Assembly: GCA_001310415.1 (NCBI GenBank)
Contig: BAXE01000005.1
Location: 186,001-250,000, forward strand
Source of the DNA: Enterovibrio sp. JCM 19048
GTDB taxonomy: Bacteria; Pseudomonadota; Gammaproteobacteria; Enterobacterales; Vibrionaceae
Direction: 5' to 3'
DNA: 64,000 nt
The notes under the pieces were generated by a model. The model was not told where the DNA came from and did not search any database. It worked only from the letters and a program-made list of their open reading frames with translations. Made by a program: the position numbers and the translations under genes. Shown piece after piece: positions 10,484 to 17,945 of this stretch (its first letter is position 1; the number at the start of each line of letters is the position of its first letter).

Positions 10484-10894
10484 ATGCTGCTTGAGTTCAT
10501 TTTTCATGATAAGCGCGTTGTTATAGAAAATGATGGGGATTCGGTTTGGGCGTACCTAGTGGGTCTGGAAGAACTCAAACCGAAAACCGATGTATATGTA
10601 TGCAGTGCATCTCCTTTGGAGCCGCAGTTTGACAATACACACGTATCACACGGGAATCCTCCCAAACTATATGATAAATACGCATCTGCTTTGGCGTATC
10701 AAAGTAACCTCAAAAAGAAAGACTTTGAGGTGGTTGAATCAATCATCGGTGATGCTTACTGTATTCATGTTCGAGATATTCCTTTCGCAATTCTCTCTCT
10801 TGATTCGAACAATCGCTTTTCCAAAGCTATTTCATCAAACTGTGGCTTTGGTTCCCCTTGGAATGAAGAACGGTATAGGCGAATATTCAGCTAA
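10484..10894 (+). CDS. Cassette-encoded protein of unknown function
   Basis: 136 residues, soluble by composition, with no signal peptide or membrane span and no recognised domain. ATG at 10484 follows AAAGGAG. The stop lies within the start of the next attC, as is usual in integron cassettes. Base composition is more AT-rich than the flanking housekeeping genes. No function is proposed. Confidence 0.65.
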   Translation: MLLEFIFHDKRVVIENDGDSVWAYLVGLEELKPKTDVYVCSASPLEPQFDNTHVSHGNPPKLYDKYASALAYQSNLKKKDFEVVESIIGDAYCIHVRDIPFAILSLDSNNRFSKAISSNCGFGSPWNEERYRRIFS

Positions 10895-11013
10895 CAAGGG
10901 CCTAAAGGGGACCAAAAACACTCGGTCAATTTTAGTCTTTTTCAAATTTTGGCGCTTAAGGTAGCTGTTTCGCGTGAATCGTGTGTTTTCAGCCCCTTAA
11001 GCCGACGTTATAC
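10888..11013 (+). other. Integron attC site 2
   Basis: CTAACAAGGGCC near the left pairs with the right arm ending GCCGACGTTATAC. Inner arms GGGCCTAAAGGGG and CCCCTTAAGCC are complementary, as are AAAAACAC and GTGTTTT. Core GTTATAC lies at 11007-11013. Confidence 0.8.
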
Positions 11014-11024
11014 CTCAGGATTAT

Positions 11025-11426
11025 ATGAGTGAGATTGAGCTGAGAATCAATGAAATTGCCCAAGGTTTTCTTACGGGAGAGCAGGGCAATCTATGGTTCA
11101 AAAATTTGAAAAATGAGGAAAAGTCAGAAGCTCTGAGGTCCTTATCTAAGTTTATAACTCAGTCACACCCGACAAATGAAGAAGTAAGCAAGGCAATTGT
11201 TATATCTGGGTTAAACCCAAATTTCACACCATGCGTGTTAATAAGTAAGTTTGATCTCAGTGTTGCTTTGTACAAAATTATTCTGTTGCCAGATATCGAG
11301 ATTGATAAATCTTGGTGCTTGCTTATGTCGCTTTTCACCATAAGTGATTCTCGTCGAAGAAGGCTGTCATGTGGGAAAGGGTGTAGCACTGGTGCACAAC
11401 CTAAAATCGGTATAACAAAGTCATGA
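11025..11426 (+). CDS. Cassette protein resembling DUF5958
   Basis: 133 residues. The sequence EIAQGFLTGEQGNLWFKNL, then LSKFITQSHPTNEEVSKAI and SGLNPNFTPCVL, resembles the DUF5958 family as I remember it, a small all-helical family of unknown function common in mobile regions; a profile search would confirm this. The last 20 residues look unlike the family and run into attC, so one lost base near 11350-11360 is possible. ATG 11025 follows CAGGA supplied by the attC end. Confidence 0.6.
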   Translation: MSEIELRINEIAQGFLTGEQGNLWFKNLKNEEKSEALRSLSKFITQSHPTNEEVSKAIVISGLNPNFTPCVLISKFDLSVALYKIILLPDIEIDKSWCLLMSLFTISDSRRRRLSCGKGCSTGAQPKIGITKS

Positions 11427-11529
11427 ACGGGACGCTTTGTCAATGCGGCAGCCTTTCAAAGTGTTGTGAATACAAAGGATTAAAGCAATTTTGGCGGCTT
11501 GGTAAACGCCCGTTATTGCGACGTTATGC
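11409..11529 (+). other. Integron attC site 3
   Basis: GTATAACAAAG at the left and CGACGTTATGC at the right, with complementary AACGGG and CCCGTT inner arms. Nearly the same sequence as attC 1 over its right 100 bases. Confidence 0.85.
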
Positions 11530-11559
11530 AATATGTGAAAATAACCTAAGGAGAATAGA

Positions 11560-11850
11560 ATGGATACTATTTGGCTGTTTCTTATTATTTGTGGTGCCGG
11601 AGCCTTTTACTATTTTGTTAATTATTCTAAGCCTCAGGATGATGACTGGCATAAATTGCCAATGTTATCGGAATATTTAGAAAAACATCCAGAATGTAAA
11701 ACGAATGACCCGGAAAACGCCAAATGTTTTCATTGTGGCTCCGATAAGGTAATTTTTCAGCCTTTAACCGCTCATTCTGACCCGCGATATAAACATGTCT
11801 GCTTGTCATGTAAGAAAGTGTTGTTCAGAAGCAAGGCTATAGTTTCATAG
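11560..11850 (+). CDS. Small membrane-anchored zinc-ribbon-like cassette protein
   Basis: 96 residues. An N-terminal hydrophobic helix (residues 4-20) is followed by a polar domain with two Cys pairs, CFHCGS and CLSCKK, about 33 residues apart, arranged like a zinc ribbon. ATG at 11560 follows AAGGAG. It is a typical single-gene cassette: attC 3 lies upstream and the inverse core of attC 4 (GCATAAC) is 24 bases after the stop. The function is unknown. Confidence 0.6.
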   Translation: MDTIWLFLIICGAGAFYYFVNYSKPQDDDWHKLPMLSEYLEKHPECKTNDPENAKCFHCGSDKVIFQPLTAHSDPRYKHVCLSCKKVLFRSKAIVS

Positions 11851-11873
11851 TTACATGTAGATGAATTCGGCCT

Positions 11874-11883
11874 GCATAACAAA
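11874..11883 (+). other. Left fragment of integron attC site 4, split by an IS
   Basis: GCATAACAAA is the standard left core of a VCR-like attC. It stops at the inserted IS3-family element; the right arm resumes at 13141. Confidence 0.7.
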
Positions 11884-11935
11884 TGGACCTCCCCCGATTT
11901 AGTGGACACACAATTCAGTCCATACAGGGGGTCTT

Positions 11936-12270
11936 ATGCCAGCCTACAAATCAGGAAAAAGACAGACGAATATTCGCTAGACTTTAAACGTAAAGCGGTG
12001 GAATGGAGTTTTCAAAGTCACCGTACAGTTAAGTCAGTTGCAGAAGCATTAGATATCCATCCGTTTATGCTTTCGAAGTGGCGACGCGCTTACCTTGATG
12101 GAGTATTCGGTATGCCTAAAGTCCCTCCTAAATCACAGAATAAGCTAAAGCCTCAAGATGAAATATCGACGTTAAAACAACGTATTGCTGAGCTTGAAGA
12201 GGAAAACGACATCCTAAAGAAGTGGCAACGATTTCAAGCCGAACAAAGACGCAAGCGTTTCGATTCATAA
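11936..12270 (+). CDS. IS3-family transposase OrfA (one frameshift)
   Basis: DNA-binding subunit with a helix-turn-helix: YSLDFKRKAVEW, then SVAEALDIHPFMLSKWRRAY. A leucine-zipper-like coiled coil follows, ISTLKQRIAELEEENDILKK. The natural start is ATG 11936 (MPAYKSGKK). It joins the main frame only if one A is added to the A5 run near 11955; otherwise translation stops after 14 codons. Its end overlaps orfB in the -1 frame, the standard IS3 arrangement for making the OrfAB fusion by ribosomal frameshifting. Confidence 0.8.
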
Positions 12271-13109
12271 AGACTTTCTCTGGTGTGTATTCGGTGAAAT
12301 TGATGTGTTTACACCTCAGTGTGTCACGCAGTGGTTATTACGCGTGGCTGCAACGTGGTGTTTCTAAGCACGCACGGACAGACAAGATACTTGGCGAAAG
12401 AATCGCGTTATTGCACAAGCGCAGTGAAGGCAGATATGGCAGTCCGAAGATACATGAAGCGTTGAAGCAGGAAGGTGTTAGAGTCGGTAAGAAACGCGTT
12501 GCTCGTCTGATGAAAGAGGCCGGATTAAAGGCGCGCGTTGACAGAGTATATCGTCGTCAGAACAAAAGTAGAGCGTTCTTCAAGGGGCTCAAGAATCGTC
12601 GTAGAGAGTTATCTAAGCCATCAAAGATTAACCAGCACTGGTCGTCGGACGTGACCTACATTCGAGTTGGCAATAAATGGGGATACCTAGCTGTTGTCAT
12701 CGATTTATGTTCGCGGAAAATTGTGGGTTGGGCTTTAAGCAATCGACTAGATACAGACTTGACCATGCTCGCAATCACGAAGGCAGTTAGGTCTAGGAAG
12801 CCCAAACAAGGGTTATTATTCCATACAGATAGAGGTCGTGAATATTGTGCGGATCGTGTGCGTCATTACCTGAGCGGTATTGGTGTGATGCAAAGCATGA
12901 ACCGTCCTGGTCATTGCACAGATAATGCGGAAGTCGAGTCCTTCTTCAAAACGCTGAAAGGCGAATTGATTAAGGATGCGTTTATTGGGAGTTTGGTGCA
13001 GCCTGAAGAAAAACTCCGCCGATACATTGATTACTTTTACAACCGAACACGGCTTCATGGCAGTATCGGTTATATATCTCCAATAGCGATTGAGAAACAA
13101 CAGATTTAA
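12222..13109 (+). CDS. IS3-family transposase OrfB, DDE integrase domain
   Basis: 295 codons in the -1 frame relative to orfA. It contains an HTH_21-like region (SEGRYGSPKIHEALKQEG) and the RNase H-like catalytic core with the DDE triad: D in WSSDVTYI, D in FHTDRGREY, E in NAEVESFFKTLK. The domain is complete, so the element may be active if OrfAB is made. OrfB normally starts as part of the fusion; the region before SGVYSVKLM is the linker from OrfA. Confidence 0.88.
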   Translation: MATISSRTKTQAFRFIKTFSGVYSVKLMCLHLSVSRSGYYAWLQRGVSKHARTDKILGERIALLHKRSEGRYGSPKIHEALKQEGVRVGKKRVARLMKEAGLKARVDRVYRRQNKSRAFFKGLKNRRRELSKPSKINQHWSSDVTYIRVGNKWGYLAVVIDLCSRKIVGWALSNRLDTDLTMLAITKAVRSRKPKQGLLFHTDRGREYCADRVRHYLSGIGVMQSMNRPGHCTDNAEVESFFKTLKGELIKDAFIGSLVQPEEKLRRYIDYFYNRTRLHGSIGYISPIAIEKQQI

Positions 13110-13140
13110 GTAATTCGGTGTCCGTTTAAACGGGGGAACA

Positions 13141-13224
13141 TCACTTCTACTTCAAATTTAGTGTTTATGGCACAATGCTTTAGGTTGGGTGGTAGCGTTG
13201 TTCACCCTTAATTGGGCGTTAGGA
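13141..13224 (+). other. Right arm of integron attC site 4
   Basis: Ends with GTTCACCCTTAATTGGGCGT then TAGGA, the classic right end of a Vibrio cassette repeat. Together with 11874-11883 it makes one attC of usual length. Confidence 0.75.
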
Positions 13225-13230
13225 ATTTCC

Positions 13231-13623
13231 ATGAGAAAAGAAGCGGTTATTTTGGCTGATGAGCTAGGAAAACTTGGAGGGACAGCTTCAAAGTGGATTT
13301 TTCGCTTACTACCTATGAGTGAGGCAAAACAAAGTTTCATCGTCAAAATGGATGCAGAGCGAGCCAAGAGCGAAATTAAAACTTGTCTTGAAAAGTTGGG
13401 GGTGATGTCAAAAGATTTATCAACCAATAAACGACTAAGCGCGGTGGTGGGTTCTGGCGTTCTTGGTCTTAACCCTTCTATTTTGCATGTATATTTTAAA
13501 CTTACTGATAGTGGCGTTTCTATAAATGTACATGCTTTAGCAAAAGAAGGCCTTATTAAACAAGGTACAGCTTTAAAAGCAGTTAAAGCATTTGTCCGTG
13601 AATTTGGAGGCAGCAATGCCTAA
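13231..13623 (+). CDS. Cassette-encoded protein of unknown function
   Basis: 130 residues from ATG 13231 (MRKEAVILADELGKLGG); an upstream GTG at 13189 lies inside attC and is rejected as start. The AGGA of the attC core sits 6 bases before the ATG and serves as its ribosome site. It is soluble, with helical segments and no recognised motif. The stop overlaps the left core of attC 5 (GCCTAAC). Confidence 0.6.
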   Translation: MRKEAVILADELGKLGGTASKWIFRLLPMSEAKQSFIVKMDAERAKSEIKTCLEKLGVMSKDLSTNKRLSAVVGSGVLGLNPSILHVYFKLTDSGVSINVHALAKEGLIKQGTALKAVKAFVREFGGSNA

Positions 13624-13736
13624 CAAACGAATGAACGAGGGACGTTTACTCGTGGCGCATTTTTTCATGGAAACGCTGTGATTCAGCCGTTTCAATCATT
13701 TTGGTTTAGTAAACGCCCGTTATTCTAATGTTATAA
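13618..13736 (+). other. Integron attC site 5
   Basis: Exact inverse core GCCTAAC (13618-13624), right core GTTATAA (13730-13736). Inner arms ACGAGGGACGTTTACT and AGTAAACGCCCGTT pair. Confidence 0.85.
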
Positions 13737-13759
13737 ATATTAGGAGATTCTCGCGATAA

Positions 13760-14392
13760 ATGGATTTATTTATAGAGTTGTTGAAAACTGGTGATTACTG
13801 GATTGCCATTGTTGTCGTAATCGTAACTATTGCTGTAAATACCCCTAAAATAACCGAATACTACTTCTTACTTCGTAAAAATAGAATGGCTCAAATTTTA
13901 TCTGCTATACAAGAACCGAATGTTTCGGAAGAACTAAAGGCTCATTTGAAAAGCGAGCTAGATATTGAATGTTTTAAAAGTATTCATGGTGTCCGTGTTA
14001 GCCTACCAATGTTAAAAGCGGTCTATGTACTCGATGAGAGAGTTGGGGCGTCGGTTTCCTTCAGACATGTTTTGAAAACAGTCAAACTTTTACCAGATAT
14101 CTCTGGTGTACAGCTCCTGTCATACCGGATCAGACTAAGTACACTAGATAAGGTCGTCGCGTCTTACAACTTAGTGTTTGGATTACTCATAGCTGGCTTT
14201 GGGTTTGTAACATTCTCACTATCGATTAATTCCATTGCGTATGGATTTGAACTAAGTCTTCTTCTTAATAGTGTTATCTTCTTACCTTTAGGCTTTTATA
14301 TGCTAAATGATGGTGGTGCTCTGATTTCTGTATATCACGTCAATAAAGCACTCAATGATTATGAAAGAGCAACAGAGGAAAAATCTTTATAA
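13760..14392 (+). CDS. Cassette-encoded membrane protein of unknown function
   Basis: 210 residues. One span near the N-terminus (YWIAIVVVIVTIAV, about 13-27), a long cytoplasmic helical middle, and two close spans near 138-158 and 165-185 (VFGLLIAGFGFVTFSL; LLLNSVIFLPLGFYML). No recognised domain. ATG 13760 lies 23 bases past attC 5. Its own 3' recombination site appears to have been replaced by the miniature element at 14396. Confidence 0.6.
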   Translation: MDLFIELLKTGDYWIAIVVVIVTIAVNTPKITEYYFLLRKNRMAQILSAIQEPNVSEELKAHLKSELDIECFKSIHGVRVSLPMLKAVYVLDERVGASVSFRHVLKTVKLLPDISGVQLLSYRIRLSTLDKVVASYNLVFGLLIAGFGFVTFSLSINSIAYGFELSLLLNSVIFLPLGFYMLNDGGALISVYHVNKALNDYERATEEKSL

Positions 14393-14395
14393 AAA

Positions 14396-14910
14396 ATATG
14401 AGCCCTTCTCCGGTCAATAGGCAATAGCATCTTTTGGCTGCGTTAGCAGCCAATGCTCTCGAACAACAAAGTCGTCTACTTCGTTTTGTCATTTCCGCCA
14501 CTAAGCCGTTACTTACGGCAAACGAGGTCACTTACTTCTCACCGTTTCCTGCCAATAGAATGACGGGCCAGATTATGCATCCCCAAGACACTATTCGGTT
14601 AACCTAGGCTGGAATAGCTGACCATAAGACTGAATGCCCCCTGAACTCTCTCGCCCAATAATGCGCCCCACTGCACGCTTCAATGCCTATACGCATGACT
14701 GGCATGTTTGCTAATGTAGTCAGCAATTTAGCGCTTGAGACGGATTTATGAAGGATGACCTTACCTCGGTCATCAACGGCGTGCAGTGAAAAGTGGTGTT
14801 TGGCGAGGTCAACGCCACAAAAGAATTGAGAAGACATGGTTACCTCCGGTATTTAATGCAACACCTAAGTGTGGCAAATCCTCGTGAGGGGGAATCCATG
14901 TCATTCGTTA
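14396..14910 (-). mobile_element. Miniature IS110/IS1111-type element, copy A (internally deleted)
   Basis: 515 bp, about 85-90% identical to the copy at 15338-15853. On the minus strand it has about 70 bases of leader, the first ~68 codons of an IS110/IS1111-type transposase, a deletion junction near 14636-14648, the last ~15 codons of the gene (ending PRLTE, stop at 14591), and a ~195-base 3' noncoding region with a hairpin (TTGGCTGC GTTA GCAGCCAA). The right edge runs into a GTTATAT core, as expected if it lies in an attC. No intact partner element is in the window. Confidence 0.65.
14604..14837 (-). pseudogene. IS110/IS1111-family transposase, N-terminal fragment
   Basis: 77 codons beginning SSQFFCGVDLAKHHFSLHAV, with the first Asp of the DEDD/RuvC-like catalytic centre (GVDLAK) and IGIEACSGAHYWARE, the second acidic motif. 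Beyond ARE the sequence jumps to another frame of the gene's 3' end, so the catalytic core is missing. It is part of miniature element copy A and cannot be an active transposase. Confidence 0.8.
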
Positions 14911-14926
14911 TATTTTTGGAGGCTTA

Positions 14927-15334
14927 GTGAAAGAATTAGTCATTAAAAAGCCATTGAGAGCCATCGCTTTGATCTATCCCAGTTTGATGGTTGCAGTTTA
15001 CTTTTTTCTAACGGATATGAGTATCTTGTGGCTGTCGATTCTAGTGTTAACGTTGTTGTTAGCAATATGCTTTATGCAGTTCAATAGTACACATCTGATA
15101 TGCCGCTTGGACAAGAATATACTGTATTTTCCTTCTATCGGTCGTCAGGTCGATTTGGATAAGATAGATTTCATTGGTGTTTCTGAGTCTAAGCTAATGA
15201 AATGGCATGTAGTGCAAGTGCATACGAAAGACACTTACAGTGAAATAATTAGATTTAGAGTACCAAATAGAATGGCTTTGCGTAAAACCATCGATTTTAT
15301 GGAAAGTGTTGGGGTTGTGCATGTAAAAATATAA
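14927..15334 (+). CDS. Cassette-encoded two-span membrane protein
   Basis: 135 residues; GTG start at 14927 with GGAGG 5 bases upstream. Two adjacent hydrophobic spans (about 12-28 and 33-52, the second ILWLSILVLTLLLAICFM) are followed by a beta-rich cytoplasmic domain (LDKNILYFPSIGRQVDLDKI), an arrangement like small bacterial PH-domain-like proteins, though that likeness is only structural intuition. It lies between miniature copies A and B. Confidence 0.6.
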   Translation: MKELVIKKPLRAIALIYPSLMVAVYFFLTDMSILWLSILVLTLLLAICFMQFNSTHLICRLDKNILYFPSIGRQVDLDKIDFIGVSESKLMKWHVVQVHTKDTYSEIIRFRVPNRMALRKTIDFMESVGVVHVKI

Positions 15335-15337
15335 CAC

Positions 15338-15853
15338 ATATGAGCCCTTCTCCGGTCAATAGGCAATAGCCATCTTTTGGCTGCGTTAGCAGCCAATGCT
15401 TTCGGACAACAAAGCCGTCTACTTCGTTTTGTCATTTCCGCCATTAAGTCGTTACTTATGGTAAACGAGGTCACTTACTTCTCACCGCTTCCTACCAATA
15501 GAATGACAGGGCCAGATTAGGTACCCCAAAGACACTATTCGGTTAATCTAGGTTTGAATAGCAGACCATAAGGCTTAATGCCCTCTGAACTCTTTTGACC
15601 AATAATGCGCTCCGGCGCACGCTTCAATATCTATACGCATAGCTCGAATATTTGCTAATGTAGTCAGTAATTTAGCGCGTGATACGGATTTATCAATGAT
15701 GACCATTCCGCAGTCATCAACCGCGCGCAAGAAAAGTGGTGTTTGGCGAGGTCAACGCCACAAAAGAATTGAGAAGACATGGTTACCTCCGGTATTTGAT
15801 GCAACACCTAAGTGTGGCAAATCCTCGTGAGGGGGAATTTATGTCATTCGTTA
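15338..15853 (-). mobile_element. Miniature IS110/IS1111-type element, copy B
   Basis: 516 bp, same structure as copy A: transposase start ATG at 15780, deletion junction near 15579-15592 at the same place (GAGTTCAG joined to GGGCATTAAG), 3' end codons GIKPYGLLFKPRLTE with stop at 15535, then ~195 bases of 3' noncoding sequence with the TTGGCTGC/GCAGCCAA hairpin. It carries extra point changes and its short reading frame is broken. Left flank ATAACACA and right GTTAGGC (an exact GTTRRRY core) suggest an attC target. Confidence 0.65.
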
Positions 15854-15872
15854 GGCTATTTGAGGAATCAAA

Positions 15873-16589
15873 ATGAAGTTATTGATAGGAAAACTGTTGG
15901 TCTTGCTTTTCCTTGTACAAGGTTGTGCTAGCCAAAAAGTAGTTTCTGTCGGTCCTAGCTCAGAAACCGGAAGAATAATGTCAGAAGTGGATGCATCAGC
16001 AAGGAACTTTCAGAATAGGGGTTTAATGACTAGTCATTTGTCAAAATTCGAAGGTGATAGCGAGTGCAATGATGTAAAATTTAGAGAATTTATTGAACCT
16101 GGAGCCTATGTTAGTTCAAAGGTAACTAACTACGATATTATTGCCGCTTCGGATAAATGTGGCACAAGAAATTACTCTGCCACTGTGCATTTTAAGGACG
16201 CAGCGAGAACTGTCATTAAAAAAATTGATAATGTACAAGTGACAATGGAAGAAGAGTTTGAAGTTATTCTTGATGATTTCATAGCAAGTGCTTCAGATTC
16301 AGATTTGGAAAAAATGGTTTCATTGACGAGTTCTTTTACTATCAAAAAGATAGGTCTCAAAAACCTAAAGGCACATTATGAAAATGATACTTCTCGGGCT
16401 ATAAAGTCGTGCGAAAATCTAGTTAAAAGTGGAGATAGTATTTATATCAGCATCAACGAGGCCGGTACTGGTTCGGGCTGGGTGTTTCGTAAAACCTGTA
16501 CGTTTGGTAATGGGGAATCGGTAGGGTTGCGATTTGTTCTATTAAACGAAAACCAAAAAATAGTCGTTACTTCAGTGGGGCTCGACTAG
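15873..16589 (+). CDS. Cassette-encoded lipoprotein of unknown function
   Basis: 238 residues. Lipoprotein signal MKLLIGKLLVLLFLVQGCAS with the lipobox LVQGC, lipidated Cys at 18, so it is membrane-anchored in the periplasm. The mature domain mixes beta strands and helices with several Cys (ECNDV, DKCGTRN, SCENL, KTCTFG) that could form disulfides. No family was recognised. GAGGAATC gives a good ribosome site before ATG 15873. AT-rich like the other cassettes. Confidence 0.65.
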   Translation: MKLLIGKLLVLLFLVQGCASQKVVSVGPSSETGRIMSEVDASARNFQNRGLMTSHLSKFEGDSECNDVKFREFIEPGAYVSSKVTNYDIIAASDKCGTRNYSATVHFKDAARTVIKKIDNVQVTMEEEFEVILDDFIASASDSDLEKMVSLTSSFTIKKIGLKNLKAHYENDTSRAIKSCENLVKSGDSIYISINEAGTGSGWVFRKTCTFGNGESVGLRFVLLNENQKIVVTSVGLD

Positions 16590-16645
16590 GCGTGATTAAC
16601 AAAAGCATAAACGGGATGTTTACTCGTTCTTTATAACGCAAGGGA
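16590..16645 (+). other. Degenerate attC remnant (site 6)
   Basis: GATTAACAAAAGCATAAACG then GGATGTTTACTCG resembles the left arm of attC 5; a proper right arm is lacking. Probably a shortened site. Confidence 0.4.
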
Positions 16646-16651
16646 TAAAAT

Positions 16652-17205
16652 TTGATCTCCAATATACTCCTCTTCGGTGTGCCACTTTTGATAGTAGCTA
16701 CGTTCTTAGTTGCTCCTTTTGGAATAGCGTATATAACTAATAGTGAGAAGAAATACGTCAGGTTCGAGCGGTTTTACAACCTTAGCTACGCAAGAGAAAA
16801 GCTTAGTAAGCGGGAAGTCGCAGCGCGCATGAGATTTGATTTTACAATGTTTTTTTACCTTATACTTTTGTCGACACTTTTTAGCTCCAAGTGGAAAAGT
16901 GCGGGGGCTATGTTGTTTGTCGTTGCGCTAGGTATGGTTGCCTTATGTATCCTACTTTTAAATAGAGCTTATAGGCAAAGATACAGAAAATACAAAGGAT
17001 ACAGGAAAATGACGCACATCATGTGGTCAGCCAATATCTTAATTTCTATGTTTGGCTTTTTCTCAACCTAGTCTTTTTGTTAATGATTGTCTCTGCTACC
17101 CTTGGGCTTGTGTGGGCTTGTGTGGGCTTGTGTGGGCTTGTGTGGGCTAAGAAAAACGAAAGGGCTTGGCTGTATGAAATAAGAACGATGAAAGAAATTC
17201 TTTAA
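16652..17205 (+). CDS. Cassette-encoded membrane protein, probably frameshifted
   Basis: TTG start at 16652. The first frame gives 139 residues with spans near 5-27, 70-88 and 92-110 and a basic loop (YRQRYRKYKGYRK), stopping at 17071. A second frame from about 17023 continues with more hydrophobic sequence (YLNFYVWLFLNLVFLLMIV) to a charged end. Adding one G at TGTGGTCAG near 17022 fuses them into about 184 residues. Because the same kind of base loss occurs across the window I prefer one gene, but two overlapping genes cannot be excluded. A 10-bp tandem repeat lies in the C-terminal part. Function unknown. Confidence 0.5.
17104..17148 (+). repeat. 10-bp tandem repeat, 4.5 copies
   Basis: Unit GGGCTTGTGT repeated perfectly four times plus GGGCT. 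Since 10 is not a multiple of 3, each gain or loss of a unit would change the reading frame of the overlapping hydrophobic C-terminus. Confidence 0.9.
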
Positions 17206-17270
17206 TGGGAGTAAAAGGATGGATTATTTTTTGTTTTTAAATTTTTAACGTTTAAAATAGCTAAAATATA

Positions 17271-17310
17271 TGAGGCTTGGGCTTTTAGTCCCTTAAGCCA
17301 AAATTATGTA
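17271..17310 (+). other. Partial attC right arm (site 7)
   Basis: TTAGTCCCTTAAGCCAAAAT followed by TATGTA parallels the right arm of attC 2 (CAGCCCCTTAAGCCGACGTT). The left arm is not clear. Confidence 0.4.
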
Positions 17311-17331
17311 TCACATAGGTAGTAATGACGT

Positions 17332-17748
17332 ATGGATAATAGTTTTAAACGCCCAAAGAGAATTTGGCTTATCTTTATCTGGTTTCTGTTTGGAGGTCTA
17401 TCCTCCATCTACACGGCATTAAAACTGTCGGCTGGCCATGCTAGTGTCCCTACAGGGCTAGATAGCAACATTGATTGGCTATTCTACGTTCAAGCTATTG
17501 GTCTACCTGTATTTACAGCAATTGCAGCCACATGTTTATTCCTACGAATGGCGGTGAACCGTTGGCTGTTTGCCATCGTTTTGGTTCTCAGTGCTCTCAG
17601 TTTTGTCCATAGCTTCTTTTTCAAAAGCATACCTGAGGAATACTTAGTGGCTACGGTTATCACTATGCTGATTACATTGTGCCTTTACTCGTTAATCACA
17701 AAATATTCATTTGGCTTGCTGAAAGGTAGTTATTACAAAAATACATAA
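17332..17748 (+). CDS. Cassette-encoded four-span membrane protein
   Basis: 138 residues with four predicted spans (about 11-30, 46-68, 74-92, 100-122) and a basic N-terminus (FKRPKR), so the N-terminus is probably cytoplasmic. No recognised family. It is followed immediately by ATAACACA and the third miniature-element copy, in the same arrangement as the 14927 cassette. Confidence 0.55.
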   Translation: MDNSFKRPKRIWLIFIWFLFGGLSSIYTALKLSAGHASVPTGLDSNIDWLFYVQAIGLPVFTAIAATCLFLRMAVNRWLFAIVLVLSALSFVHSFFFKSIPEEYLVATVITMLITLCLYSLITKYSFGLLKGSYYKNT

Positions 17749-17751
17749 CAC

Positions 17752-17945
17752 ATATGAGCCCTTCTCCGGTCGATAGGCAATAGCCATCTTTTGGCTGCGT
17801 CAGCAGCCAATGCTCTCGAACATCAAAGCTGTCTACTTCGCGTTGTCATTTCCGCCATTAAGCTGCTTAAGGCAAACAGGTATAGACGGTCACTTACTGC
17901 GGTCTCACCGCTGCCCGCCGCCAAATTCAATGACACAGATGTAAA
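17752..17945 (-). mobile_element. Partial miniature IS110/IS1111-type element, copy C
   Basis: Only the 3' noncoding part matches copies A and B: ATATGAGCCCTTCTCCGG, the TTGGCTGC/GCAGCCAA hairpin (here with loop GTCA) and the GGTCACTTACT...CTCACCGC block. Similarity fades after about 17945 and no transposase fragment was seen. It is either a relic or a more diverged relative. The sequence from 17946 to 18132 holds nothing I recognise. Confidence 0.55.

Larger units (their letters stand above)
11884..13140 (+). mobile_element. IS3-family insertion sequence inserted in an attC site
   Basis: About 1257 bp with imperfect inverted ends: left TGGACCTCCCCCGATTTAGT continuing GGACAC, right (reverse complement) TGTTCCCCCGTTTAAACGGA continuing CACC; the CCCCCG, TTTA and GGACAC blocks match. 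It carries overlapping orfA and orfB transposase frames. A target duplication could not be identified with confidence. It separates the arms of attC 4, so the upstream cassette (11560) probably can no longer be excised by integrase at its 3' side. Confidence 0.85.

Noticed and set aside
17104..17148. CRISPR-like repeat
   Set aside because: The units are directly adjacent with no spacers and only 10 bases long; no cas genes are present.
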